Shown here: positions 9,119-17,602 of the stretch, piece by piece
Numbering within the stretch: the first letter of the stretch is position 1
Layout of the letters: every line of letters starts with the position of its first letter
From: Pseudolysobacter antarcticus
GTDB lineage: Bacteria; Pseudomonadota; Gammaproteobacteria; Xanthomonadales; Rhodanobacteraceae
DNA: 64,000 nt
Assembly (NCBI RefSeq): GCF_004168365.1
Contig: NZ_CP035704.1
Coordinates: 2,604,001 to 2,668,000 of the forward strand
Direction of reading: 5' to 3'
The notes under the pieces: generated by a model
Database searches by the model: none
What the model saw: only the letters and a program-made list of their open reading frames with translations
What the model was told of the DNA's origin: nothing
Made by a program: the position numbers and the translations under genes

Positions 9119-9532
9119 CTATTTTTTTGCCTTGGATGCGTTCATTGCCGCGGCGGCGCGGATGAGCGCCTGCAAAGCTTTTTCATTGATCTTGTCAGTC
9201 TCGTGGATATCGATTGCACGTCGGGTGTTGCCGTCGAGGCTGGAATTAAACAGGCCAGACGGATCGTCCAGTGCAGCGCCCTTGGCGAACGTAAGCTTCA
9301 CGTAATTCTTGTACGTTTCGCCGGTACAGATGATGCCGGCGTGTGACCACACCGGAACACCGCGCCATTTCCATTCCTCGATCACTGCGGGTTCGGCCTG
9401 CTTGATGAGCGCGCGGACTCGCGCAAGTGTCTCGCCGCGCCAGTCGCTGAGCTCCTTGATCCGCGCATCGATCAGCCGTGAGGCATCATCGTCGGCGTTG
9501 GTTTCTTTTGCGTCTAGCTTCGCGCTTTTCAT
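9119..9532 (-). CDS. DUF1801 (YdhG/YdeI-like) protein
   Basis: A 137-residue soluble protein of the DUF1801 family. Typical segments are LSDWRGETLARVRALI, EEWKWRGVPVWSHAGIICTGETYKNYVKLTF and the terminal lysine-rich KAKK. The fold resembles the frataxin/SufE-like alpha-beta sandwiches proposed for this family, and B. subtilis YdhG has been linked with iron handling. No catalytic residues are established, so no reaction is assigned. It lies between two unrelated minus-strand genes, with 99 bases separating it from the VOC gene that begins at 10075, and has no obvious partner. Confidence 0.8.
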   Translation of the reverse strand: MKSAKLDAKETNADDDASRLIDARIKELSDWRGETLARVRALIKQAEPAVIEEWKWRGVPVWSHAGIICTGETYKNYVKLTFAKGAALDDPSGLFNSSLDGNTRRAIDIHETDKINEKALQALIRAAAAMNASKAKK

Positions 9533-9631
9533 GTGCTTGCTCCGTTCTGGATGATTGCCGCCACGTGCCTGAAAATACCTTCGCCGCCCGGCTTGATCGC
9601 ATCGCGCATTGCAATGCGATCAACGGACGAC

Positions 9632-10075
9632 TCAGCGTTGCTGTTGCACGCGCAAGAGGTTGCCCGCGGGATCTCGCACAGCGCAGTCACGAACGCCGTA
9701 GGGTTGATCGGTCGGTTCCTCGACGATTTCGGCACCGCTGGCCTGGATGCGCTCGAACGCCGCGTCGAGATCCTTGGTCGCCAGCAACATGATGGCGTAA
9801 GTGCCCTTGGCCATCATTTCGGCAATCGTACGACGTTCGTCGTCGGTGATGCCGGGGCTTGCCACCGGCGGATACAGCACGATCGAGGTGCCGGGCTGGC
9901 CGGGTGGACCGACCGTGATCCAGCGCAACCCGTTGTAGCCGACATCCTTGCGAACCTCGAAGCCGAGGGCGTCGCGATAGAACGCCAGCGAGGCGTCCGG
10001 ATCGGTTTGCGGAAGAAAACTCGCGTGTATGTTGATATCCATGTTGGTCGTGCTCGATGTGGGTGGAGTCGTCAT
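9632..10075 (-). CDS. VOC (glyoxalase/bleomycin-resistance) family protein
   Basis: A 147-residue single VOC-fold protein. The core MDINIHASFLPQTDPDASLAFYRDALGFEV marks the first beta-alpha-beta-beta-beta module. KDLDAAFERIQASGAEIVEEPTDQPYGVRDCAVRDPAGNLLRV is the second module, ending with the usual D-P-x-G-N strand. The start at 10075 overlaps the stop of the AraC-type regulator gene in an ATGA junction, so the two are translationally coupled. The regulator probably controls its own operon. Family members bind metals and act as lyases, dioxygenases or antibiotic-binding proteins; which applies here is not visible. Confidence 0.87.
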   Translation of the reverse strand: MTTPPTSSTTNMDINIHASFLPQTDPDASLAFYRDALGFEVRKDVGYNGLRWITVGPPGQPGTSIVLYPPVASPGITDDERRTIAEMMAKGTYAIMLLATKDLDAAFERIQASGAEIVEEPTDQPYGVRDCAVRDPAGNLLRVQQQR

Positions 10076-10653
10076 GCTAGATCAGGCTCGGTGGCCGGCG
10101 CTTCTCGATTCCTGATCGGTCGTGTCACCTGCCGCGCCACGCACGACGGCATGCCCGCCGTTGCTTGTGCCGCATCACTGCGATACACACTCGGCGGCAC
10201 GCCGACCAACTCGGTGAAGCGCGTGCTGAACGTGCCGAGCGACGCGCAGCCCACCTCGAAACAGACTTCGGTCACGCTGAGATCGCCACGACGCAGCAGC
10301 GCCATCGCGCGCTCAATGCGCCGGGTCATCAAATACGCATAAGGCGACTCGCCGAAAGCGAGCTTGAACTGACGGCTGAGATGTCCCGCTGACATGAACA
10401 CGCCACGCGCAAGTGCCTCGACATTCAGCGGCTGCGCGTACTGCCGATCGATCCGGTCGCGCACACGGCGCAAGCGTGCGAGGTCGCGCAGATGGAGTGC
10501 TTCGGAGGGTTTGCTGGTCACCGCGTGATCGTGCCATGTCGTTGCGAGGCGCTCAAGCGCGCAAACGGAAACCGGCGCATGCCCATCGATTTTCGTAACT
10601 TCGCTTGTCGCACGTATCGCTGGCGATGCTACATTTGCAACCCTCTTGTCCAT
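10072..10653 (-). CDS. AraC-family transcriptional regulator
   Basis: A 193-residue regulator made almost entirely of the C-terminal AraC DNA-binding domain. HTH 1 lies around YAQPLNVEALARGVFMSAGH and LSRQFKLAFGESPYAYLM. HTH 2 lies around RRGDLSVTEVCFEVGCASLG with the signature FSTRFTELVGVPPSVYR. There is no large ligand-binding domain. Short relatives often start just before SEALHLRDLARLRRVRDRID, so a GTG near 10521 is an alternative start; the ATG at 10653 lacks a strong ribosome site. The gene is coupled by ATGA to the downstream VOC gene and is divergent from the M61 peptidase gene 14 bases away, so a shared promoter region must overlap coding sequence. Confidence 0.88.
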   Translation of the reverse strand: MDKRVANVASPAIRATSEVTKIDGHAPVSVCALERLATTWHDHAVTSKPSEALHLRDLARLRRVRDRIDRQYAQPLNVEALARGVFMSAGHLSRQFKLAFGESPYAYLMTRRIERAMALLRRGDLSVTEVCFEVGCASLGTFSTRFTELVGVPPSVYRSDAAQATAGMPSCVARQVTRPIRNREAPATEPDLA

Positions 10654-10667
10654 CCGTGGAGTCCGTC

Positions 10668-12620
10668 ATGTCCTTCGTTTCTTTTGCCGCGTTGCCGGCT
10701 GGTTCGCACTGCGCTCGTGCGGGTCTTGCGCTGGCCGTATCGATGGCGCTTGTCGCCGGTGTCGCGACCGCGCAGGAGATCGGCCGCGATCAGGTGCCGC
10801 CACCGCAAGATAGACCGTATCCCGGCACGATCGCGATCCATGTCGATGCCAGCGACACGGTGCAGGGGATTTTTCGCGTGCACGAGACGATTCCGGTCAC
10901 GGCTGGTGCGATGACATTGTTGTATCCGCAATGGATTCCCGGCGATCACTCGCCGAGCGGCCCGATCGCAATGCTCGCCGGCATCAAGCTCAGCGCCAAC
11001 GGCAAACCGCTGCCGTGGCAGCGCGACAAATACAACGTCTACGCGTTTCATCTCGACGTACCTGCCGGCGTGTCTTCGATCGATGCAGACTTCCAGTATC
11101 TGTCCAGCCGCGACGACGGCTTCGAGATCACCGATCGCATGATGGACATGGCATGGAGCGCGATGGCGTTGTATCCCGCCGGTTATTTTTCGCGCGGCAT
11201 CACCTTCGCGCCGAGTGTGACGCTGGCGCACGGCTGGCAGCTCGGCACCGCGCTGGAAACGGCATCGCAAGTCGGCGACACCGTTACGTTCAAACCGGTG
11301 ACCCTCAATAATCTGGTCGATTCACCGATCTACGCCGGGCAAAATTTCAAGCGTATCGATCTCACACCGCCCGGTGAAGCGCAGGTACATCTCGATATCG
11401 TCGCCGACGCGCCGAAGTATCTCGAAATCACGCCCGAACAGTTGAAGGCGCATCGCGCGCTGGCAACGCAGGCCGTGAAACTGTTCGGCTCGCATCACTA
11501 CGATCACTACGATTTCCTGTTCTCGCTGTCGGATGTGCTGGGCGGCAACGGCACCGAGCACCACCAGTCCAGCGAGAACGGTATGGAGGCCGACTACTTC
11601 ACCGCGTGGAGCGACAACGCGCCCGGCCGCGACCTGCTCGCCCACGAGTACACACATTCGTGGAACGGCAAGTTCCGCCGCCCGGCCGATTTGTGGACGC
11701 CCAATTTCAACGTGCCGATGGGCGATTCGCTGTTGTGGGTTTACGAGGGCCAGACCCAATACTGGGGTTATGCGCTGACCGCACGCGCGGGCCTGTGGAC
11801 GCCGCAGCAGTTCCGCGATGCACTGGCGATGACCGCGGCAAACTACGAGCGCAACCGCCCCGGTTTCCGGTGGCGCACGCTCGAAGACACTACCAACGAT
11901 GCCACCGCCGCGCGTCGCCGTGGACTGCCGTATCGCAGTTGGCAGATGAGCGAAGAGTATTACAGCGGCGGCCAGATGATGTGGCTCGAAGTGGACGCCA
12001 AGCTGCGGGCCATCACTCACGATCACAAATCGCTGGACGATTTTGCGCGTGCATTTTTCGGTATCGACAACGGCAGTTATGTGACCAAAACCTACACCTT
12101 CGACGACGTGGTGGCGGCATTGAACGGCGTGGCTCCGTTTGATTGGGCAAGCTTTCTGCACGCCCGTGTCGCGACGCTGAATCCACCGCTTGGCGACGGC
12201 ATCGCGGCGTCGGGCTGGAAGCTCGTCTACACCGATCAGCAAAGCGCCTTTGAAAAGCAGTACGACAGCCGGCATGAGCCGTCGCGCCATCTGTACAACT
12301 TCGCGTGGTCGATCGGGCTGACCTTGAACGACAAGGCTCAGGTCAACGATGTGCGCTGGAACGGGCCGGCGTTCAAGGCCGGCATCAGCCCCGGCGCGAC
12401 TCTAGTCGCAGTCAACGGCCAGAACTTTACGACCGATGCACTCAAGGAAGCGATCACTGCAGCGAAAGGCAGTAATACGCCAATCCAGTTGCTGTTCAAA
12501 TATCAGGGCAGCTTTCGCACGATCGCGCTGGATTATCACGACGGCTTGCAGTATCCGCATCTGGTGCGCATCGAGGGCACGCCGGATTACCTGAGCGAGA
12601 TTATTGCGCCGCGAAAGTGA
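10668..12620 (+). CDS. M61 glycyl-aminopeptidase family metalloprotease with PDZ domain
   Basis: A 650-residue exported peptidase. The start at 10668 follows GGAG and gives a signal peptide ending near VATAQ. The N-terminal half is the M61 beta-rich domain. The catalytic domain has the zinc motif HEYTH (residues 326-330) and the downstream glutamate in VYEGQTQYWGY (about residue 360), both expected for an active metallopeptidase. A PDZ domain lies near the C-terminus (GLTLNDKAQVNDVRWNGPAF to VAVNGQNFTTDAL), as is usual in the family. It probably trims N-terminal Gly/Ala from peptides in the periplasm. It is monocistronic and followed by a terminator-like inverted repeat. Confidence 0.93.
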   Translation: MSFVSFAALPAGSHCARAGLALAVSMALVAGVATAQEIGRDQVPPPQDRPYPGTIAIHVDASDTVQGIFRVHETIPVTAGAMTLLYPQWIPGDHSPSGPIAMLAGIKLSANGKPLPWQRDKYNVYAFHLDVPAGVSSIDADFQYLSSRDDGFEITDRMMDMAWSAMALYPAGYFSRGITFAPSVTLAHGWQLGTALETASQVGDTVTFKPVTLNNLVDSPIYAGQNFKRIDLTPPGEAQVHLDIVADAPKYLEITPEQLKAHRALATQAVKLFGSHHYDHYDFLFSLSDVLGGNGTEHHQSSENGMEADYFTAWSDNAPGRDLLAHEYTHSWNGKFRRPADLWTPNFNVPMGDSLLWVYEGQTQYWGYALTARAGLWTPQQFRDALAMTAANYERNRPGFRWRTLEDTTNDATAARRRGLPYRSWQMSEEYYSGGQMMWLEVDAKLRAITHDHKSLDDFARAFFGIDNGSYVTKTYTFDDVVAALNGVAPFDWASFLHARVATLNPPLGDGIAASGWKLVYTDQQSAFEKQYDSRHEPSRHLYNFAWSIGLTLNDKAQVNDVRWNGPAFKAGISPGATLVAVNGQNFTTDALKEAITAAKGSNTPIQLLFKYQGSFRTIALDYHDGLQYPHLVRIEGTPDYLSEIIAPRK

Positions 12621-12635
12621 TGCGAAAACAAACCT

Positions 12636-12693
12636 GAGTCAGAGCGCCTTTTCGGTTTCGCGCACAGCAAAAAGTGCGCCCTGACTCTGTTTT
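12636..12693. terminator. Inverted repeat, probable terminator between convergent genes
   Basis: Left arm GAGTCAGAGCGC (12636-12647) pairs at 11 of 12 positions with GCGCCCTGACTC (12676-12687), and TGTTTT follows on the plus strand. The 28-base interior could fold further. It sits between the M61 gene and a convergent gene ending at 12704, so it probably ends the plus-strand transcript. Confidence 0.55.
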
Positions 12694-12703
12694 GGCGGCT
12701 CGG

Positions 12704-14350
12704 TCAGGGAGGCGCGCTTTGCGCAGTACAAATGCCATCGGGCTTCGGTGGAACGGCACAAATAAGTTTCAAGGTCGCGTTGATGTCAGTCGCCGCGCCG
12801 CTGCGCGACGGCCCGTAGCCGGATATCGACACACGCAAGAAATCAGTCCGCTGCCCGAGGCGTTGCAGCGCGGCGCGGGCTTCCGCTTCGTTCGGCGCTA
12901 CGGCCTTGAGTTCGAACGCATCGTCAGTGCGGCGCAAGTCACGTACGGTCACGGTCGGGCCGAGCATTACGTTGATCGCATCGCTAATTTGCACGTAGCT
13001 ATAACGGTCCGGTGACATCGGATGGCCGGCGGGACACGTACTCAGCTGACCGGGCGCATCGCACGCGAAACTGAGTTGTGTGGAGAACGCGTGGCCACCG
13101 TCGCGTGGTATCGATCCGCCGCCGCTGACGTAGGTGAATTCACCCGAGTTGGTGAGCAGACGCACGACGTCATGCGCCATTGCGGCGTCGGGAGCAATGC
13201 CTTCAAGACGGCCGCCCTGCTTCCACAACGCGATGTTGGTAATGCGGATCGATGGGGGCAGATATCGCGCGACAACTTGGGCCACGCGCTCGCGTGAGTC
13301 GATCGGAAGTGCCGCCGCGGCGACTTTTGCCGATGGCAGCGCCGGGTCGGACGGCGGCAGTTGCGGCGCTGGCCCCGCGTGCGCAATGACGTCATCACGC
13401 AGCACGCGCGTCGCGATGCGCGTGACTTCCCTCAATGGATACGGATCGACCCGGCCCACTGGCACATCCAGCCGGTTGATCGGGCCATCAACCTCGATGC
13501 CATAATTTTCGGCAATCGCTCCAGGTGCGCGCGCTGGCTGGTAATAAACCGCCTTGGTATCGGCATCGATGCGGATCGCCCAATGCGTTCCTGTCGTCGT
13601 GGTCGATACACCGATGTTATGAGCATGGAAATCCTGCAGGAACATGGTGCTGCCACCGCTTGAGCTGCCAGCCTGCAGGAAGTCGATCTGACCGTTGCCA
13701 CCGATATGCGCCGCCGCGTTGACATCGATCGACAGCAGTCCGATATCCACCTGCTCCAGCCACATCTGCATGCGATAGCTCGGGTTGACCTTGATCCGCA
13801 GTGCGGGCTGGCGCACGCGATCTACCAGCACGGAAAGGTCATCACCACCCAGCAGCAGATCGTGCGCCGTGGCGAGTTGCACGGTGAAGCACACTGCGCC
13901 GCCAATACTCGGCGCACTCGTTGCCGACGTGATCGAGACGCCGCACGAACCGAGACCCGGACATGCATGTACGCGATCGATCGCCAGCACCACATCGCGC
14001 GGAGCCGGCTGCTCGTTCGGGTCGGCATCGAGCACGCGTGAACGCTCGACCACGATAACGCCGCGCGACCCCGGAAATACGCGATTCTCAGTACCGGAAA
14101 CGATGCGTATGACGCAGTCCGGCGCTGTGATCTGCAAATGCCGCAGATTGCCCAGTTGCCCCGCTTCCGGCGCCCAGGGCCGATCCGCCGACTGCCGCAC
14201 TCTTGCCGCCTGACTCACGTACGACTCGGCCGAGGATGGCAACGTCGCACTCGTGCCGCACAGCGGCTGCGCGAGCAGCGCAATAATCACGAACAACTTG
14301 TTTCGATGACGCGACACAAGCATTCGAACGGAGGGTATGAGGGCTGGCAT
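12704..14350 (-). CDS. Exported protein with possible PilN-like C-terminal repeats, function unknown
   Basis: A 548-residue protein with an AGGA site before the ATG and a signal sequence or signal anchor at residues 17-35 (KLFVIIALLAQPLCGTSA). The N-terminal half (to about 300) is beta-rich with several paired cysteines (CPGLGSCGVSIT) and long runs typical of surface-exposed beta-helix or adhesin-like folds. From about residue 345, two successive segments (RERVAQVVARYLPPSIRITN...VRLLTNSGEF and the later VRDLRRTDDAFELKAVAPN...ALQRLG) resemble the PilN/GspL ferredoxin-like domain. That reading is tentative. The downstream hydrolase is convergent in function but not coupled. No enzyme motif is seen. 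Confidence 0.7.
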   Translation of the reverse strand: MPALIPSVRMLVSRHRNKLFVIIALLAQPLCGTSATLPSSAESYVSQAARVRQSADRPWAPEAGQLGNLRHLQITAPDCVIRIVSGTENRVFPGSRGVIVVERSRVLDADPNEQPAPRDVVLAIDRVHACPGLGSCGVSITSATSAPSIGGAVCFTVQLATAHDLLLGGDDLSVLVDRVRQPALRIKVNPSYRMQMWLEQVDIGLLSIDVNAAAHIGGNGQIDFLQAGSSSGGSTMFLQDFHAHNIGVSTTTTGTHWAIRIDADTKAVYYQPARAPGAIAENYGIEVDGPINRLDVPVGRVDPYPLREVTRIATRVLRDDVIAHAGPAPQLPPSDPALPSAKVAAAALPIDSRERVAQVVARYLPPSIRITNIALWKQGGRLEGIAPDAAMAHDVVRLLTNSGEFTYVSGGGSIPRDGGHAFSTQLSFACDAPGQLSTCPAGHPMSPDRYSYVQISDAINVMLGPTVTVRDLRRTDDAFELKAVAPNEAEARAALQRLGQRTDFLRVSISGYGPSRSGAATDINATLKLICAVPPKPDGICTAQSAPP

Positions 14351-14404
14351 CGATCAGGTTCCTGCGAACAGATAAGGGGCGGTTTATCACACTCGTTTTC
14401 CTGC

Positions 14405-15322
14405 CTATTTCGGCAAGCTCGCCAGCCAGTGCAGTACCGCCTTGGACAGCTCGATGCGCTGGTCGGAAAACGCGTGGTCGGTAGCCAAGTGCACGGTAGT
14501 GACTTGGTGGTCGCCGGCCTGGCGCAGCGCGGTCGCGAACGTGGCGTTGTCTTCGGCGAGGCCGTCGTCCGAAGTGATGATCAACGCGTTGCGGTTTTTC
14601 AGTGCATCGACCTTGCCCATGAACGGCCAGCTCGCGACGTGATCAGCGAGCTCATTGGCCAGCCCGGTGGGTGTGCAATCCGCGAGCGGCGCCATGCCTT
14701 CTTCGGCCAAACCGGCGGCTATCGCCGTGATGGCGTCAGGGCGTTTTTGCTTGGCGAGAATGCCTTGCACGCGCCCGGACATATCGGCGGCGGAAATAGT
14801 GGCGAAGGCCTTGATCGCAGGGTCCGCCGCGGCAGCCTCGACGGTCATGAAACCGCCCATGCTGTGGCCCATCAGCACAATGCGATTCGGATCCAGTCGC
14901 AGCGATTTGGCAACGTCCGGCTGGCGCAGATACACCAACGCGGCAGCCACATCCTCAATGCCGTGAGCAAACGAGAAATCGCCCGGCGTGCCCCATGCAC
15001 CGCGGTAGTTGAAGTACAGCACATCCCAGCCAGCGCGACGCATGTCTTGCGCCAAATCGAGGTTGCGCTCGTTGCCCGGAAATCCGTGCAGCAGAATCAC
15101 GGCCGGATGCGGGCCGGGGCCAGCGGCGATGTAGACCAGCGCATTCAGCAGTGCGCCGTGGCTGGGGATCTGCATAGTCTGCATCGCGGCGCGATCGACG
15201 GCCGTGGCCGGTACAGCCTGCTTGCTGTTGACACCGTTCACTGGCGGCAATCGAGCATCGACGGGGCCAGCCGTCATCGACAAACATGCGGCCAAGGTAA
15301 AGACGATTGCGCAAGGCTTCAT
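14405..15322 (-). CDS. Exported alpha/beta hydrolase
   Basis: A 305-residue protein with a GAGGG site before the ATG at 15322 and a signal peptide (CAIVFTLAACLSMTAGPVDA). The hydrolase fold is clear: AVILLHGFPGNERN forms the oxyanion region, DVLYFNYRGAWGTPGDFSF follows, and the nucleophile elbow is GHSMGG. The acid is likely Asp in ALIITSDDG and the base His in LATDHAFSDQR. The overall layout resembles dienelactone-hydrolase-like or prolyl-peptidase-like esterases. Substrate is unknown; export points to a periplasmic or secreted ester or amide hydrolase. It lies downstream of no obvious operon partner and diverges from the SPFH gene at 15588. Confidence 0.87.
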   Translation of the reverse strand: MKPCAIVFTLAACLSMTAGPVDARLPPVNGVNSKQAVPATAVDRAAMQTMQIPSHGALLNALVYIAAGPGPHPAVILLHGFPGNERNLDLAQDMRRAGWDVLYFNYRGAWGTPGDFSFAHGIEDVAAALVYLRQPDVAKSLRLDPNRIVLMGHSMGGFMTVEAAAADPAIKAFATISAADMSGRVQGILAKQKRPDAITAIAAGLAEEGMAPLADCTPTGLANELADHVASWPFMGKVDALKNRNALIITSDDGLAEDNATFATALRQAGDHQVTTVHLATDHAFSDQRIELSKAVLHWLASLPK

Positions 15323-15587
15323 GACTTTCCCTCGGCGGAGTTGGGTGGAACCGTAGTGTCCCTGACTTCGGCGCGTCTTGCTACATCGCTGCCGCAGCAA
15401 TTCCGTCGGAGCAATTGCTGATCTTTCAGCAGTCGCAGCAAATGCATCGTCAGCAACCGAAGCTGATCTCGCGTCCGACAAATAATTTCAACCACCGCAA
15501 TTTGAGGCTCACGCCAGCCGTCCGGGAATGTATAGTTCGCCACTTATGGTGGGCGCGGTGCCCAGCCACGAATCGCGGAGAGATGTC

Positions 15588-16736
15588 ATGGGTCTTATTC
15601 AAGCAGTGGTGGGTTCGGTCGGTGGTGTGCTCGCCGACCAGTGGAAGGACTTCTACACCGTTCCGTCCGGTTTGCCGGCGACGGCGGCGCTGTTCGCTGC
15701 GGTGCCACAGGGCACTAATGCCGGGCGCGGTGCAAATACCAAAGGCTCATCCAACATCATCACCAACGGTTCGAAGATCGTTGTTCCCGAAGGTTACGGT
15801 TTGCTGCTGTTTCAGGATGGCAAGATCACCGGCTTCGCTGCCGAGGCTGGCGGTTACGAATGGCATTCGGACGACCTCAACTCGAAGTCGATTTTCTCGG
15901 GCGATGGTCTCGTCGATTCGCTGATCAAGCAGAGCTGGGAGCGTTTCAAATTCGGCGGCCAGCCGGGTTCGCAGCAAGCGGCTTTTTTCGTCTCGCTGAA
16001 AGAACTGCCGGACAATCGCTTCGGTACGCAATCCGAAATCTACTGGGACGACGCCTTCCTCAACACCCAGGTCGGTGCGGTGACGCGCGGCTCGTACACG
16101 ATGAAAATCGTCGACCCGATTTTGTTCGTGAAAAACTTCGTGCCAGCCACGTATTTGCAGCCCGGTCAGGTGTTCGATTTCACCGACATCGACAATGCCG
16201 CGGCCAGTCAACTTTTCAATGAAGTGGTGGGTTCGCTCGCGCCGGCCTTCAGCCTGTACACGAACGATCCGAGCAAGGGCCGTATCACCAAGCTGCAGCA
16301 GGATTCGCTGGGTTTTGCGAAGAGCCTGTCCGATGCGGTGGAGAATGCGTATCAGTGGAAATCCGATCGCGGCCTGGCCATCGTCAAGACCGCCATCGTC
16401 TCCATCGAATACGACGCGAACACGCGCGAACTGCTCAAGACCGTGCAGCGCGCCGATGCGCTGTCGGGTGCGCGCGGCAATTCCAATTTGCAGGCCAGCG
16501 TTGCCGCAGGCATCCAGGCCGCCGGTGAAAACGGCGGTGCGGCGGGCGTCATGGGCATTGGTATGGCGTCGGGCATGATGGGCGGCATGGGCGGCTTGCA
16601 GCAACCCGTTGCACCGGCTGCACCGGCTGCCGACGACCCGATCGCCAAACTCAAGAAGGCCAAGGACATGCTCGATATGGGCTTGATCACGCAGGCCGAT
16701 TACGACACGGTCAAAGCCAAAGCGCTCGGCTTGTAA
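15588..16736 (+). CDS. SPFH-domain protein with C-terminal SHOCT motif (YdjI-like)
   Basis: A 382-residue protein; ATG at 15588 has a GGAG site. Residues about 1-300 match the SPFH subgroup often called virion-core-protein or YdjI-like (DQWKDFYTVPSGLPATAAL, TNGSKIVVPEGYGLLLFQDG, and EIYWDDAFLNTQVGAVTRG). A flexible Gly/Met/Ala-rich linker (MGIGMASGMMGGMGG) leads to a SHOCT element at the very end (DPIAKLKKAKDMLDMG). There is no transmembrane helix, so it probably binds membranes through partners. In Bacillus, YdjI works with YdjG and YdjH to recruit a PspA homologue to the membrane. The four genes downstream suggest an analogous complex here. Confidence 0.85.
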   Translation: MGLIQAVVGSVGGVLADQWKDFYTVPSGLPATAALFAAVPQGTNAGRGANTKGSSNIITNGSKIVVPEGYGLLLFQDGKITGFAAEAGGYEWHSDDLNSKSIFSGDGLVDSLIKQSWERFKFGGQPGSQQAAFFVSLKELPDNRFGTQSEIYWDDAFLNTQVGAVTRGSYTMKIVDPILFVKNFVPATYLQPGQVFDFTDIDNAAASQLFNEVVGSLAPAFSLYTNDPSKGRITKLQQDSLGFAKSLSDAVENAYQWKSDRGLAIVKTAIVSIEYDANTRELLKTVQRADALSGARGNSNLQASVAAGIQAAGENGGAAGVMGIGMASGMMGGMGGLQQPVAPAAPAADDPIAKLKKAKDMLDMGLITQADYDTVKAKALGL

Positions 16737-16800
16737 TCCGCGAGGAATTTCTCGTCACGAATCGCCCAATGCGCTGTTCAGCCACAGGAAGGGGAATGCC

Positions 16801-17592
16801 GTGGAAATGATTGTCTGCTCGTGGTGCCGCATGAACAACGCGGCCGATGCCTTGCAATGCGCGTCCTGCGCCGCCCCGCTGGACGTGAAGGACAAGGTTT
16901 CCGATTCGGGCTGGCGCGAAGCGCCTCGCTTGCGCGACATGGAAGAGTTCAAGTTCGGCAATTCGACGCTGCAAATCGAAGGCAAGTACGTACCGGTTGC
17001 GGACATCGCGCTGCAACAAGGTGATGCGGTTTATTTCGAACAGCACACCCTATTGTGGAAGGAACCGGGTGTGCCGTTGGAGCAGTACAAGTTGCCAAGC
17101 AGTCGGCGCGCGCATGGCATGCCGTATTCGGTGTTGAACGCGAAGGGGCCTGGGCGGATTGCGTTCTCGCGTGATGCGCCCGGCGAACTGGTGGTGATGC
17201 CCATTCACCCGGGCATGGAACTCGACGTGCGCGAACACGCCTTCCTGCTGGCCTCGCACTCGGTGACGTACTCGTTCGTGCGCATCAAGGGCATGGTGAA
17301 CCTGTTGCACGGCGGCAACGGCATGTACCTCGATCGCTTCATCACCCAGGCACAGCCCGGCATGCTGATGCTGCATGGCAATGGCGACGTGCTGCAACGC
17401 ACGCTCGCCGCGGGCGAGACGATACTGGTCGAAGCTGGCAAGTTTCTCTACAAGGATTCCACCGTCAAACTCGACACCGTGGCGGTGCCGGGCGTGAAAA
17501 CCGGCCTGTTCTCGAAGCTGTACGTGGCGCAGCTCACCGGCCCTGGCCGTGTCGGCATCCAGTCGATGTACCACCATCATCTTTCCGAGTGA
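16801..17592 (+). CDS. AIM24-like protein with N-terminal zinc ribbon (copy 1)
   Basis: A 263-residue protein starting at a GTG spaced six bases from an AGGAAGGGG site; an ATG two codons later is possible. A C4 zinc ribbon occupies residues 6-23 (CSWC and CASC). After the linker motif VSDSGWREAP comes an AIM24/TIGR00266-like beta-helical domain: GKYVPVADIALQQGDAVYF, LNAKGPGRIAFSRDAPGELV and MLMLHGNGDVLQRTLAAGET, ending GPGRVGIQSMYHHH. No membrane helix. It follows the SPFH gene by 64 bases and its paralogue begins ten bases downstream, so the three are probably one operon. Bacterial AIM24 proteins have no settled function; membrane association is likely. Confidence 0.82.
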   Translation: MEMIVCSWCRMNNAADALQCASCAAPLDVKDKVSDSGWREAPRLRDMEEFKFGNSTLQIEGKYVPVADIALQQGDAVYFEQHTLLWKEPGVPLEQYKLPSSRRAHGMPYSVLNAKGPGRIAFSRDAPGELVVMPIHPGMELDVREHAFLLASHSVTYSFVRIKGMVNLLHGGNGMYLDRFITQAQPGMLMLHGNGDVLQRTLAAGETILVEAGKFLYKDSTVKLDTVAVPGVKTGLFSKLYVAQLTGPGRVGIQSMYHHHLSE

Positions 17593-17602
17593 GGCGACCG
17601 CG

